Below are positions 40,557-49,364 of a DNA stretch of 52,194 nucleotides, in pieces. The position numbers were made by a program, and so were the translations under genes. Within the stretch, counting starts at the first letter, position 1. Every line of letters starts with the position of its first letter. The DNA comes from Smithellaceae bacterium (GTDB taxonomy: Bacteria > Desulfobacterota > Syntrophia > Syntrophales > Smithellaceae): contig JAUYFM010000020.1 of assembly GCA_030690945.1 (NCBI GenBank), forward strand, positions 1 to 52,194, written 5' to 3'. The notes under the pieces were generated by a model, which saw nothing but the letters and a program-made list of their open reading frames with translations, was not told the DNA's origin and made no database searches.

Positions 40557-41000
40557 ATGAAACTCTCGACCAAAGGGCGCTACGGTGTCCGACTTATGCT
40601 GGATCTTGCCGCCCATTATGGCGAACGTCCGGTTTTTTTAAGAGAGATATCTGAGAGAGAAGATATCTCGGAAAAATATCTCTGGCATTTGATTAATCCC
40701 TTAAAGTCTGCTGGATTAATTAATTCGACAAGGGGGGCGCACGGTGGGTATGCATTGGCTAAAGCGCCTTCTGACATAACCGTCAAAGATATTTTTGAAG
40801 TTGTCGAAGGGCCTATCTGTCTGGTCGATTGTGTGGGGAAGCCTGCAGCCTGCAAACGATCTGACTTTTGTATTGCCCACGATTTGTGGGGGGATGCATC
40901 AAGAGTGCTTGCTGAAACGCTTGCAAAAACAACCCTTGCCTCACTTTTAGTACGGCAAAAAGACAAGAAACAGCGCCATGCAGCAAATTACGACATTTAA
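40557..41000 (+). CDS. Rrf2-family transcriptional regulator
   Basis: This 147-residue winged-helix protein starts MKLSTKGRYGVRLMLDLAAHYGERPVFLREISERE, the Rrf2 signature, with the wing segment STRGAHGGYALAKAPSDITVKDIFEVVEG. Four Cys (PICLVDC, AACKRSDFC) could bind an Fe-S cluster as in IscR, but spacing differs from IscR. It lies 305 bp before a cysteine/methionine gene cluster, so control of sulfur amino acid genes (as by CymR) is plausible. Inference only. Confidence 0.88.
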   Translation: MKLSTKGRYGVRLMLDLAAHYGERPVFLREISEREDISEKYLWHLINPLKSAGLINSTRGAHGGYALAKAPSDITVKDIFEVVEGPICLVDCVGKPAACKRSDFCIAHDLWGDASRVLAETLAKTTLASLLVRQKDKKQRHAANYDI

Positions 41001-41141
41001 CTGAACGGTTTGGCAATGAATTTAAAATTAATAAAACTGAATAACGCTACACAAATAATGTGTTGTTGCATGGAAATGCGAAATTCCTGGAAATGGGGAG
41101 ATTCGTTCATGTAGAATTGAATCATCATAGTAACTGAAGAT

Positions 41142-41189
41142 AACCCACCACCCGGAATTTAGAATTCATTCCGGATGGTGGGTTTTTTA
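41142..41189 (+). terminator. Strong intrinsic terminator between Rrf2 and metY
   Basis: AACCCACCA-CCCGGAAT (41142-41157) pairs with ATTCCGG-ATGGTGGGTT (41167-41182), followed by TTTTTTAA. It may end the Rrf2 transcript or act as an attenuator in a metY leader. A second hairpin AGTTTCAG/CTGAAACT (41200-41207, 41220-41227) follows. Confidence 0.8.
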
Positions 41190-41305
41190 ATGAGACCCAA
41201 GTTTCAGAAACGCAGTGTACTGAAACTTGCTGGTCGAATTATCCCCGAAGCGAAGCGGAGTGGGATTATCTAAAAATTTAAAGCAACTTAAGGAGGAAAC
41301 AAAAA

Positions 41306-42595
41306 ATGACACAAAGAAGACTGGAAACATTAGCGGTACACGCGGGGCAGGAAACGCCCGATCCCACAACAGGCGCAAGAGCGGTGCCGATTTACAGGAC
41401 ATCGTCATTCGTATTTAAGAACACCGAACATGCGGCGAATTTATTTGCCCTGAAAGAACTGGGCAATATCTATTCGCGACTGACAAACCCGACGAATGCC
41501 GTCCTGGAAGAACGCATCACGCAACTGGAAGGCGGCGCCGCCTCCGTTGTCGTGTCATCCGGCACGGCGGCCATTTTTTACGCCATCATTACGATCGCGG
41601 AAGCGGGCGATGAGATTGTCTCGGCAAACAATTTGTACGGTGGAACCTACACGCAATTTGATGCCATTCTGCCGAAACTCGGCATCAAGACGATCTTTGT
41701 TGATCCGCATGAACCGACGAATTTTGAAAAAGCCATCACGCCGAAAACACGGGCGTTGTTTATCGAAACCATCGGCAATCCGGTGCTGGATTTTACGGAT
41801 GTAAAAGCAGTTGCCGATATCGCCCACAAACACGGTATCCCGTTGATCGTCGATGCCACCTTTACCACGCCGTATCTGCTGCGTACCATCGAATACGGCG
41901 CGGACATCGTGGTCAATTCGCTGACCAAGTGGATCGGCGGACATGGCACGGCCATTGGCGGTGTCATCACGGACGCCGGAAAATTCAACTGGAGAGGCGG
42001 AAAGCACAAATTGTTCACGGAGCCGGACAACAACTACCACGGTTTGCGCTGGGCGCTTGATCTGCCGGAAGCTCTGGCCCCTATCGCTTTTGCTCTGCGT
42101 GTGCGGACGGTGCCGCTTCGTAATCTGGGCGCATCGCTTGCGCCCGACAGCGCCTGGACATTTTTGCAGGGCGTGGAAACGCTGCCGCTTCGCATCGTAC
42201 GGCACAGTGAAAATGCGCTTGCCGTTGCCCAGTATCTGAAAAAGCATCCCAAAGTTACCTGGGTGCGGTATCCGGGGCTGACGGATGATCCGACCTTTCC
42301 GACGGCATCGCAATATTTGAAAAAAGGTTTTGGCGGCGTGGTCGTTTTTGGCGTGAAGGGCAGCTATGACGCAGCGCTCAAAATTATCAGCAACATCGAA
42401 TTATTTTCTCATCTGGCCAACGTCGGCGATGCCAAGAGCCTGATTCTGCATCCGGCAAGCACATCTCATTCGCAGCTTTCCGAAAAAGAACAGCGTGAAG
42501 GGGGATTGACACCCGATCTTATTCGGCTGTCGATTGGGATTGAGCATATTGATGACATTATTGAGGCTTTGGATGGTGCACTGGCGAAAATCTGA
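41306..42595 (+). CDS. metY: O-acetylhomoserine sulfhydrylase
   Basis: This 429-residue PLP enzyme has the family start RRLETLAVHAGQETPDPTTGARAVPIYRTSSFVF, SSGTAAIFYAI, NNLYGGTYTQF, the PLP Lys in NSLTKWIGGHGTAIGG, and HPASTSHSQLSEKEQREGGLTPDLIRLSIGIEHIDDI near the C-terminus. The insertion-containing length (about 430) fits the MetY type rather than MetB (about 385). It makes homocysteine from O-acetylhomoserine and sulfide. AAGGAGG precedes the start. Confidence 0.93.
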   Translation: MTQRRLETLAVHAGQETPDPTTGARAVPIYRTSSFVFKNTEHAANLFALKELGNIYSRLTNPTNAVLEERITQLEGGAASVVVSSGTAAIFYAIITIAEAGDEIVSANNLYGGTYTQFDAILPKLGIKTIFVDPHEPTNFEKAITPKTRALFIETIGNPVLDFTDVKAVADIAHKHGIPLIVDATFTTPYLLRTIEYGADIVVNSLTKWIGGHGTAIGGVITDAGKFNWRGGKHKLFTEPDNNYHGLRWALDLPEALAPIAFALRVRTVPLRNLGASLAPDSAWTFLQGVETLPLRIVRHSENALAVAQYLKKHPKVTWVRYPGLTDDPTFPTASQYLKKGFGGVVVFGVKGSYDAALKIISNIELFSHLANVGDAKSLILHPASTSHSQLSEKEQREGGLTPDLIRLSIGIEHIDDIIEALDGALAKI

Positions 42596-42692
42596 TACGC
42601 CATGCTGAGTGCCTCGAATTGGAAAATGAAATTAGATCAATAATGGCCGATGAAATCATTTCCTGAACCACCGGCTATGAAAGGAGAACAAA

Positions 42693-43619
42693 ATGAAAAT
42701 TTATAAAGACATTACCCAAACTATCGGCCGCACGCCTTTGGTTAGTTTAAATCGGATGACCCAGGGGATTGGAGCCCGGGTTGTATTAAAACTGGAGTCT
42801 TTCAATCCCTTGTCCAGCGTTAAAGACCGCATCGGCGTTTCTCTGATCGAAGACGCCGAAAAAAGAGGCGTTATCAAAAAAGATTCCGTCCTCATTGAAC
42901 CGACAAGCGGTAACACCGGCATTGCGCTGGCCTTTGTGGCGGCATCGCGCGGCTATCGGCTGATCCTGACGATGCCGGACACCATGAGTCTTGAACGCAG
43001 GCAGCTTCTGCAAATCTTCGGCGCAGAATTGGTATTAACGCCTGGCGCAGAAGGCATGCCCGGAGCCGTAAGAAAAGCAAAGGAGCTGGCGGAGACAACA
43101 CCGGGCGGCGTTTTACTGCAACAGTTTGAAAATCCGGCCAATCCCGAGATTCACCGGAAAACGACTGCTGAAGAAATCTGGGAAGATACCGACGGCAAGG
43201 TCGATATCCTGATTTCCGGCGTCGGCACCGGTGGCACGATCACCGGTGTTGCCGAAGTCATCAAAGCGAGGAAGAAAGACTTCCGGGCGATTGCCGTCGA
43301 ACCGGAGGCATCGCCGGTACTATCCGGCGGCGCGCCGGGGCCGCACAAAATTCAGGGAATCGGCGCAGGATTTGTACCCGGCGTCCTGAACAAAGATATC
43401 ATCGACGAAATTGTGAAGGTTTCCAACGACAACGCCGGTATTACTGCGCGGCGACTGGCCCGTGAAGAGGGCATCCTGGCTGGAATCTCCAGCGGTGCGG
43501 CGCTCTGGGCGGCCATAGAAGTTGCCCGCAGGCCGGAAAATGCCGGGAAACTGATCGTAGTTATTATTCCCGACACGGGTGAGCGATATCTTTCCACCTG
43601 GCTATTTAAGGAGCAATAA
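42693..43619 (+). CDS. cysK: Cysteine synthase
   Basis: This 308-residue PLP enzyme has [12 protein letters not shown], the PLP Lys in [62 protein letters not shown], and [20 protein letters not shown]. It makes cysteine from O-acetylserine and sulfide. It lies 97 bp after metY with its own ribosome site (AAAGGAG). Confidence 0.95.
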   Translation: MKIYKDITQTIGRTPLVSLNRMTQGIGARVVLKLESFNPLSSVKDRIGVSLIEDAEKRGVIKKDSVLIEPTSGNTGIALAFVAASRGYRLILTMPDTMSLERRQLLQIFGAELVLTPGAEGMPGAVRKAKELAETTPGGVLLQQFENPANPEIHRKTTAEEIWEDTDGKVDILISGVGTGGTITGVAEVIKARKKDFRAIAVEPEASPVLSGGAPGPHKIQGIGAGFVPGVLNKDIIDEIVKVSNDNAGITARRLAREEGILAGISSGAALWAAIEVARRPENAGKLIVVIIPDTGERYLSTWLFKEQ

Positions 43620-43715
43620 ATTAACAGGGCAAAATTTTCATATCACCGATCTATCCGAGGTCTTAATGGAGAACGAATAGATACTTTTTCAAAGATGAAA
43701 AGGAAAGGAAGCAAA

Positions 43716-45074
43716 ATGAATTACTACAACAATGTTATTGAGGCCATCGGTCGCACGCCACTGATTAAGCTCTCCAAGATCGGTGCGGGGCTTCCGGTAA
43801 CGATTCTGGCCAAAGTGGAATCCTTCAATCCCGGTGGTAGTGTTAAAGACCGAATCGGGCTGGCGATGATTGAAGATGCGGAAAAAAGAGGGTTGCTGAA
43901 ACCGGGTGGTACGATCATCGAGGCAACCGCCGGCAATACAGGTGTTGGTCTGGCGCTGGTGGCAGCGAGCAAAGGCTATCGATGCATTTTCGTTATGCCG
44001 GATAAGATGAGTGAAGACAAGGTCGATCTCCTTAAAGCCTATGGTGCGGAAGTCGTCATCACACCGACTTCGGTGCCACCGGATTCGCCGGAGAGTTATA
44101 ATGGCGTTGCCGAAAGGCTGGCTCGGGAAATCCCCGATGCTTTCCGTCCCAACCAGTTTAGCAATCCGAAAAATCCTGAAGCACATTACCTGACCACCGG
44201 GCCGGAAATCTGGAAAGATACGGACGGCAGGGTTGACGTGTTTGTCGCGGGCATGGGTACAGGCGGCACTATTTCCGGCACGGCAAAATATTTAAAAGAA
44301 CAAAATCCGAATATTACGGTCGTTGGAGCAGATCCGCTCGGTTCGATTCTGTCCGGCGATTCACCTCATTCCTATCGGGTAGAGGGTATTGGCGAAGATT
44401 TTGTGCCTGCCACTTTCAATCGCCAAGTGATCGATGACATGGTTCGGGTCAGTGATATTGAATCTTTCTCTATCGCCCGTAGGCTGGCTAGGGAGGAAGG
44501 CCTACTGGTGGGAGGGTCCGCGGGGACGGCCGTGGCCGCGGCATTGAAATACGCGCTGCGTCTTGCCCCGGGAAAGATAGTGGTTGTTCTTCTGCCGGAT
44601 ACGGGACGCAACTACCTGACCAAAATATTTTCCGATTCCTGGATGCGGGAAAACGGATTGCTACAAAATAATCCTGAGCTTGTTACGGCCGCGGATGTGA
44701 TCCGGTTTAAAGGCGGTGTGCATGCCTTGTTGTCCGTCCGTTCCAGTGATCGGGCCATCCGGGCCGTGGAGCTGATGGAACAATATGATATTTCGCATGT
44801 GCCCGTGATTGATCAGGGTTGTGTAGTCGGCAATTTGAACGAGGTGACGCTTGTCAAGCTTTTAAATGACGGGCTTGACCTCAATGAAACAGAAGTAGCC
44901 CAGACGATGAGCCGGCCGCTGCCGCAGGTGGATGAGGCCATTGACATTGCAGAGCCGTACCGTTTACTTCTTTCCGGTCATGGAGCCGTCATCGTGACAA
45001 AAGCCAACATCCCTTACGGCTTCCTTTCCAGAATCGATCTGGTCAAATACTGGACTAAGAATGTTCGGAAGTAA
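43716..45074 (+). CDS. Cystathionine beta-synthase with CBS domain pair
   Basis: The start is set at ATG 43716 (MNYYNNVIEAIGRTPLIKL), with GGAAAGGAAG upstream; a start at 43695 would place the ribosome site inside the gene. The 452-residue product has a cysteine-synthase-like catalytic core (PLP Lys in NPGGSVKDRIG, ATAGNTGVGLAL, GMGTGGTISGTAKYL) and, from about residue 335, two CBS repeats (ALLSVRSSDRAIRAVELMEQYDISHVPVIDQG, and DEAIDIAEPYRLLLSGHGAVIVT). This layout marks cystathionine beta-synthase: serine (or O-acetylserine) plus homocysteine to cystathionine. With the next gene it gives reverse transsulfuration. Confidence 0.9.
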   Translation: MNYYNNVIEAIGRTPLIKLSKIGAGLPVTILAKVESFNPGGSVKDRIGLAMIEDAEKRGLLKPGGTIIEATAGNTGVGLALVAASKGYRCIFVMPDKMSEDKVDLLKAYGAEVVITPTSVPPDSPESYNGVAERLAREIPDAFRPNQFSNPKNPEAHYLTTGPEIWKDTDGRVDVFVAGMGTGGTISGTAKYLKEQNPNITVVGADPLGSILSGDSPHSYRVEGIGEDFVPATFNRQVIDDMVRVSDIESFSIARRLAREEGLLVGGSAGTAVAAALKYALRLAPGKIVVVLLPDTGRNYLTKIFSDSWMRENGLLQNNPELVTAADVIRFKGGVHALLSVRSSDRAIRAVELMEQYDISHVPVIDQGCVVGNLNEVTLVKLLNDGLDLNETEVAQTMSRPLPQVDEAIDIAEPYRLLLSGHGAVIVTKANIPYGFLSRIDLVKYWTKNVRK

Positions 45075-45145
45075 TTATTGGACAGAATAATCTTCCCCAT
45101 CGGTAGGACAAACACCGCGTGGGAGAAAAATGTTTGGAGAAAAAA

Positions 45146-46300
45146 ATGAAATTTAACACAAGAGCAATTCATACCGGTCAGGACGCTGATCCGACAACCG
45201 GCGCAACAATACAGCCGATTCATCCTTCGTCAACTTTTACACAGGAGGAAATCGGAAAATTTAAGAGTTATGAATATTCACGTTCGGGCAACCCTACGCG
45301 CAAGGCTTTGGAAACCTGCCTGGCATCTCTGGAAAACGGAAAATATTGTTGCGCATTCTCTTCGGGAATGGCCGCTATTTCTTCTGTTTTGTCCTTATTG
45401 GTTCCCGGCGATCATGCGATTGCCACGGAGGACCTTTATGGCGGCAGTTACCGCATATTTGAGTGGTATCGTACGCATTACGGAATAAATTTCACCTATG
45501 TCAATGGCAATGATTCGGATAATTTTGCACGGGCCATCACGCCCGCGACAAAACTTATCTGGATTGAAACGCCTTCCAATCCATTGACACATATTGTGGA
45601 TATAGCGGCCGTTGCGAAGATCTGCCGTGATTATTCTGTGTTTCTGGTTGCGGATAATACGTTTGCATCACCTTATCTGCAACAGCCGCTTATACTTGGC
45701 GCGCGGATTGTTGTTCACAGCACGACCAAATATATCAACGGCCACTCGGATGTCGTCGGCGGCGCCGTCATTACGAATGATTTGGAAATACAAAAGGCGC
45801 TGGGCTACTATCAAAACATGGCGGGCGCCGTGCCAGGCCCGTTTGATTGCTGGCTGACTCTGCGCGGTTTGAAAACGCTGAGTGTGAGAATGAAACAGCA
45901 TCAGGCAAATGCCCTGCAGATAGCTACTTTTTTACGGCGTCATCCTTTTGTGGAAGCGGTTCATTATCCGGGCCTGCCGGATCATCCGCAGCACGATCTG
46001 GCCAAAAAACAAATGAGCGGCTTCGGTGGAATGGTCAGTTTCCGGATTCGTGGCGGAAGGGAAGAAGCCAATCGTTTTTTTAAAAGCCTTAAAGTCTTTT
46101 CCTTTGCGGAGAGCCTTGGCGCGGTGGAGTCGTTGGCCTGCTATCCCGCCGTGATGACACACGCGGCCATACCGAAAGAAAAACGGGAAAAACGGGGGAT
46201 TACCGATGGGACGATCAGGCTATCCGTAGGGATTGAAGATAGCGAAGATCTTATCAACGATCTGATGAATGCACTAGACGTCGCGCAAAGAACAGCCTGA
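45146..46300 (+). CDS. Cystathionine gamma-lyase / gamma-synthase
   Basis: The start is ATG 45146 (MKFNTRAIHTGQDADPTTGATIQPIHPSSTF), with TTGGAG upstream; the earlier GTG at 45119 reads through that site. The product is 384 residues. PLP Lys lies in HSTTKYINGHSDVVGGA; YSRSGNPTRKALE and SLGAVESLACYPAVMTHAAIP are typical. The conserved Glu in FAESLGAVESL is shared by lyase and synthase, so direction is not decided by sequence. Next to a beta-synthase it most likely acts as the lyase, giving cysteine. Confidence 0.88.
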   Translation: MKFNTRAIHTGQDADPTTGATIQPIHPSSTFTQEEIGKFKSYEYSRSGNPTRKALETCLASLENGKYCCAFSSGMAAISSVLSLLVPGDHAIATEDLYGGSYRIFEWYRTHYGINFTYVNGNDSDNFARAITPATKLIWIETPSNPLTHIVDIAAVAKICRDYSVFLVADNTFASPYLQQPLILGARIVVHSTTKYINGHSDVVGGAVITNDLEIQKALGYYQNMAGAVPGPFDCWLTLRGLKTLSVRMKQHQANALQIATFLRRHPFVEAVHYPGLPDHPQHDLAKKQMSGFGGMVSFRIRGGREEANRFFKSLKVFSFAESLGAVESLACYPAVMTHAAIPKEKREKRGITDGTIRLSVGIEDSEDLINDLMNALDVAQRTA

Positions 46301-46439
46301 GAGCGGGCTGGAATCTAAAATCATCTCCGGACGCAAAAGTTGTGCCGGAACCGTCGGCACGGGAACTGGAAATATTGCGCGCCATTGATGTGACGGGCAT
46401 GCTGAGAAAAAATAATAAACAATTATAGGAGAAAATAAA

Positions 46440-47321
46440 ATGAGTTCAAATAGGTATGAATTGAATCTTCAATTGGCGCAAATGCTCAAAGGCGGCGTCA
46501 TCATGGATGTCACAAATGCCCTCCAGGCCAAAATTGCCGAGGAAGCGGGAGCCGTTGCGGTTATGGCCCTGGAGCGGGTTCCCGCCGACATCCGCAGAGA
46601 CGGAGGTGTGGCGAGAATGTCCGATCCCGCGATGATCGAGGAAATAAAAAAGAGCGTGACCATTCCGGTTATGGCTAAGGCGCGCATTGGACATTTTGTA
46701 GAGGCGCAAATTCTCGAAGCATTGCAAATCGATTATATTGACGAGAGTGAAGTCCTCACTCCTGCTGATGAGGAATGCCACATCGATAAAAGCAAATTCT
46801 CCATTCCCTTTGTCTGCGGCGCCCGCAACCTGGGCGAAGCTATGCGCCGGATCTCTGAAGGTGCGGCCATGATCCGCACGAAAGGTGAAGCGGGAACGGG
46901 GAATGTCGTGGAAGCCGTGCGTCATATCCGGGCCATCAATCGCGAAATCAGGATTCTGGCGGGAATGCCTGTGGAAGAGGTCACTGGATTTGCCAAGACT
47001 AATGGCATTCCGTACCATTTGGCAATCGAGGTACGGCGGCTGGGACGCCTGCCTGTGGTCAATTTTGCCGCCGGCGGTATTGCGACTCCGGCGGATGCCG
47101 CCCTCATGATGCAGCTGGGCTGTGATGGGATCTTCGTTGGTTCTGGTATTTTCAAATCCGACAATCCCGAAGCGCGGGCACGGGCGATTGTCAAGGCGGC
47201 GGCCTTTTTCAATGATCCGGCAAAAGTTCTGGCAGCATCAACCGCTATCGGCGAAGCCATGCCGGGTCTGGAAATATCGCAACTTCCGTCTGAGCAACTC
47301 TTGGCAGGACGAGGATGGTGA
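46440..47321 (+). CDS. pdxS: Pyridoxal 5'-phosphate synthase subunit PdxS
   Basis: This 293-residue barrel enzyme has the hallmark [39 protein letters not shown]-like block (here from [13 protein letters not shown]), [19 protein letters not shown] with the first Schiff-base region, [20 protein letters not shown] and [30 protein letters not shown]. It builds PLP from ribose 5-phosphate, glyceraldehyde 3-phosphate and ammonia. The glutaminase partner pdxT is not adjacent. It would supply PLP to the four enzymes encoded just upstream. The 139 bp before it contain a stop-ended frame (SARELEILRAIDVTGMLR) of unknown origin. Confidence 0.95.
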   Translation: MSSNRYELNLQLAQMLKGGVIMDVTNALQAKIAEEAGAVAVMALERVPADIRRDGGVARMSDPAMIEEIKKSVTIPVMAKARIGHFVEAQILEALQIDYIDESEVLTPADEECHIDKSKFSIPFVCGARNLGEAMRRISEGAAMIRTKGEAGTGNVVEAVRHIRAINREIRILAGMPVEEVTGFAKTNGIPYHLAIEVRRLGRLPVVNFAAGGIATPADAALMMQLGCDGIFVGSGIFKSDNPEARARAIVKAAAFFNDPAKVLAASTAIGEAMPGLEISQLPSEQLLAGRGW

Positions 47322-47648
47322 CAGCTGATTATTAGGGAGTACAGCAAGAAATTGGTGAACGTGTGAGAATACTTATCGTATCGGGATTGAATCTCTTCGG
47401 GTCATATTCCCCGAAGCTTGCTGCGGGGTAGTTCATTGGTTCAGGCCACGGCCCCTGGCCGCAAGGTGAAGTTCTGCTACAGGATTGATTAAAACAGCAA
47501 TGTAAATTACCTGTCTACAATTCTCTTTAAATCAACGATTGTTTTCATTAATATAATAATGTAGTTTGCAGTCTGCAGGATGTGGATGCGCTGCAAAAGA
47601 CGATAAAAGCTAATGCAGTACCTGTTTTGCGTGGAAGGTAAATCAAAT
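47322..47648. other. Intergenic region before fdhD
   Basis: No gene seen. It is AT-rich from about 47490, and any fdhD promoter would be here, but I cannot place one with confidence. An inverted CTTCGGG/CCCCGAAG motif occurs at about 47395-47418. Confidence 0.4.
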
Positions 47649-48461
47649 ATGAATGGGAAAAACATGGATGAAAGATTGTTCGCTAATTTTGACGTAAAAG
47701 AGATTTCCTCCGATAACGGCGTGACTTTTCTGCGCGATAGAGAAAAAGATGTCATCGGCGAGATATCACTGAAAATCTATATTAACGGCACAGAATACGC
47801 GTCACTTTTGTGTCTCAATCAGTTAACCGAAGAACTGGCGCTGGGTTTTCTCTACAGTGAAGGTGTCATCGACACAATCGAAGATCTTGCCGACATCTCC
47901 TATAACGAGCGTCTCTTTGCCGTCATGATCAATCTTGTTCCCGGAAGGTTGGTCGAAAAGTGTGAGAGTCTGCGCAGTGTAACCTCCGGCTGCGGAAAGT
48001 GCTTTACCTATATCAATCCTCTCAAGCACGAAAAATTTCTGCCTGTCGCCAATCAGGATAAATTTTCCATCCACGATATTCTGAATGCCATGAAAGAATT
48101 CGAGCGGCAATCGGAGATTTACAGGAGCGTGGGCGGTGTGCATAGCGTTCTTTTCCGGCACAAAGACTTTTCCGTTTTCAATGAGGATATCGGACGGCAT
48201 AACTGCTTTGACAAGATCGGCGGTGTACTCCTGAAAAACAATAAAATGGCGCTGGTTGAAACCGGAATGCTGTTTGTCAGCGGGCGGGTTTCCTCAGAGA
48301 TTATCACCAAGGTCATACGCCTGGGTGTTCCGGTTTTGGTTTCCCGATCAACGCCCACGGCCGCCGCCGTCAATCTGGCCAGGGAATACAACGTCACGCT
48401 ATTAGGCTATGTGCGCAATAACGCCGGCTTCGTCTATTCCGGTGAGGACCGGTTGATATAA
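47649..48461 (+). CDS. fdhD: Formate dehydrogenase accessory sulfurtransferase FdhD
   Basis: The start is placed at ATG 47649 (MNGKNMDERLFANFDVKEI) with GGAAGG upstream; an ATG at 47613 is also in frame. The product is 270 residues. The catalytic Cys pair is C115-G-K-C118 in TSGCGKCFTY. GGVHSVLF, NEDIGRHNCFDKIGG, FVSGRVSSEIITKV and SRSTPTAAAVNLAREYNVTLLGYVR are family signatures. FdhD passes sulfur from IscS to molybdenum cofactor of formate dehydrogenases. The molybdoenzyme at 7171 may be a client, though it is far away. The C-terminus recurs as a scrap at 27251. Confidence 0.93.
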   Translation: MNGKNMDERLFANFDVKEISSDNGVTFLRDREKDVIGEISLKIYINGTEYASLLCLNQLTEELALGFLYSEGVIDTIEDLADISYNERLFAVMINLVPGRLVEKCESLRSVTSGCGKCFTYINPLKHEKFLPVANQDKFSIHDILNAMKEFERQSEIYRSVGGVHSVLFRHKDFSVFNEDIGRHNCFDKIGGVLLKNNKMALVETGMLFVSGRVSSEIITKVIRLGVPVLVSRSTPTAAAVNLAREYNVTLLGYVRNNAGFVYSGEDRLI

Positions 48462-48860
48462 AGAGCCCCTTTCTTTCCATTAGTTTCGAAATCTTGATTT
48501 AGAATTATTTGACCAGCTTTAAAGACTATGTCAGCGACTACCTATTTATTATAAATTGTAAGTATCAGCGTATCTTCTTCAAATTGAAGCAACCAGGTAA
48601 TCGATAGTTTTTTTCAAGTCTATATAGTCGTTATTTTGCGTTAAACCGATTTTCACTGAAGACTATTCTACTTTCTCCACACAATATTCTCCATTTTTAA
48701 TTGGGCTATTTATGAAAATATCAATATATACAGTATGTTGTGTTTTGGCATATCATATGCAAACCCACTGGTATCGTTCCACGGATCAGTTTGGCCATGG
48801 CATTACGACGGTGAAACAATTTGTGAGCAAAAAATTAAAAAATATTTTAGGAGGTTCAAA
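48462..48860. other. Intergenic region, nothing clear
   Basis: AT-rich, no gene supported. The only longer frame here, from 48735, is the out-of-place upstream extension of the secreted protein that really starts at 48861. Confidence 0.5.
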
Positions 48861-49136
48861 GTGAAAAAGACAATGAAAACAAAACTGGCAATCGGAACTT
48901 TTGCGGTAGCGCTGGGGGTGGCATTTTTATTGCCGCAGCCAAGTCATGCAACCGATGCTGATGTTCAGGATTATCTCTGGGGGGCGGCCGAGAAAGTCGA
49001 AAAATTGGCAAACGGTAGCGAGATCAGGTATTACAAAAGTAATGCAGAGAGCGTTGAAATGTATCGGGTTGTTGAAGTTCAAAAGGATGGAGCGGTCATC
49101 TTTAAGAAAGTTATTTTAAAGGCTGAGACGTATTAG
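48861..49136 (+). CDS. Small secreted protein, unrecognised
   Basis: I choose the GTG at 48861 because AGGAGGTTCAAA lies just before it and the signal peptide then begins properly (VKKTMKTKLAIGTFAVALGVAFLLPQPSHA, cleaved after HA). The mature part is about 60 residues: TDADVQDYLWGAAEKVEKLANGSEIRYYKSN and a strand pair (MYRVVEVQKDGAVIFKKVIL). The family is unknown to me. It is probably periplasmic and monocistronic, with a hairpin downstream. Confidence 0.7.
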   Translation: MKKTMKTKLAIGTFAVALGVAFLLPQPSHATDADVQDYLWGAAEKVEKLANGSEIRYYKSNAESVEMYRVVEVQKDGAVIFKKVILKAETY

Positions 49137-49222
49137 CTCACAGGCTGGTGACCATTACTTATGATATGTCGTTGCCATTTCATATGATAATATTACATGG
49201 CAAATGAAAACGAGCCTCCGAA

Positions 49223-49283
49223 ACGAAATGAACCCCGTCTGCCATTGCTTTAATTTCAGCATTGGCGGGTGGGGTCATTTCGT
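49223..49283 (+). terminator. Long hairpin between the secreted protein and the HD-GYP gene
   Basis: ACGAAATGA-A-CCCC (49223-49236) pairs with GGGGTCATTTCGT (49271-49283), one base bulged, and pairing continues inward through CTGCCA/TGGCGG. A pyrimidine-rich run (CTTCCCTTT) follows. It probably ends the upstream transcript. The ends resemble the TCATTTCGA-type palindromic element at 12764. Confidence 0.55.
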
Positions 49284-49364
49284 CTTCCCTTTAGTCGGAA
49301 TGAATGATATTTATCCACGTGAGGATGCAGGATTTGTCATTGCCGATGATAGGAGATTTGTCCG

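Noticed and set aside
40338-40616. A 92-codon minus-strand frame overlapping the Rrf2 start
   Set aside because: It covers the Rrf2 promoter and first codons, and Rrf2 is certain. Its C-terminal part may be a relic but I cannot identify it.
41001-41190. SAM riboswitch before metY
   Set aside because: Expected because of the gene, but the conserved SAM-I core is not visible; only hairpins are.
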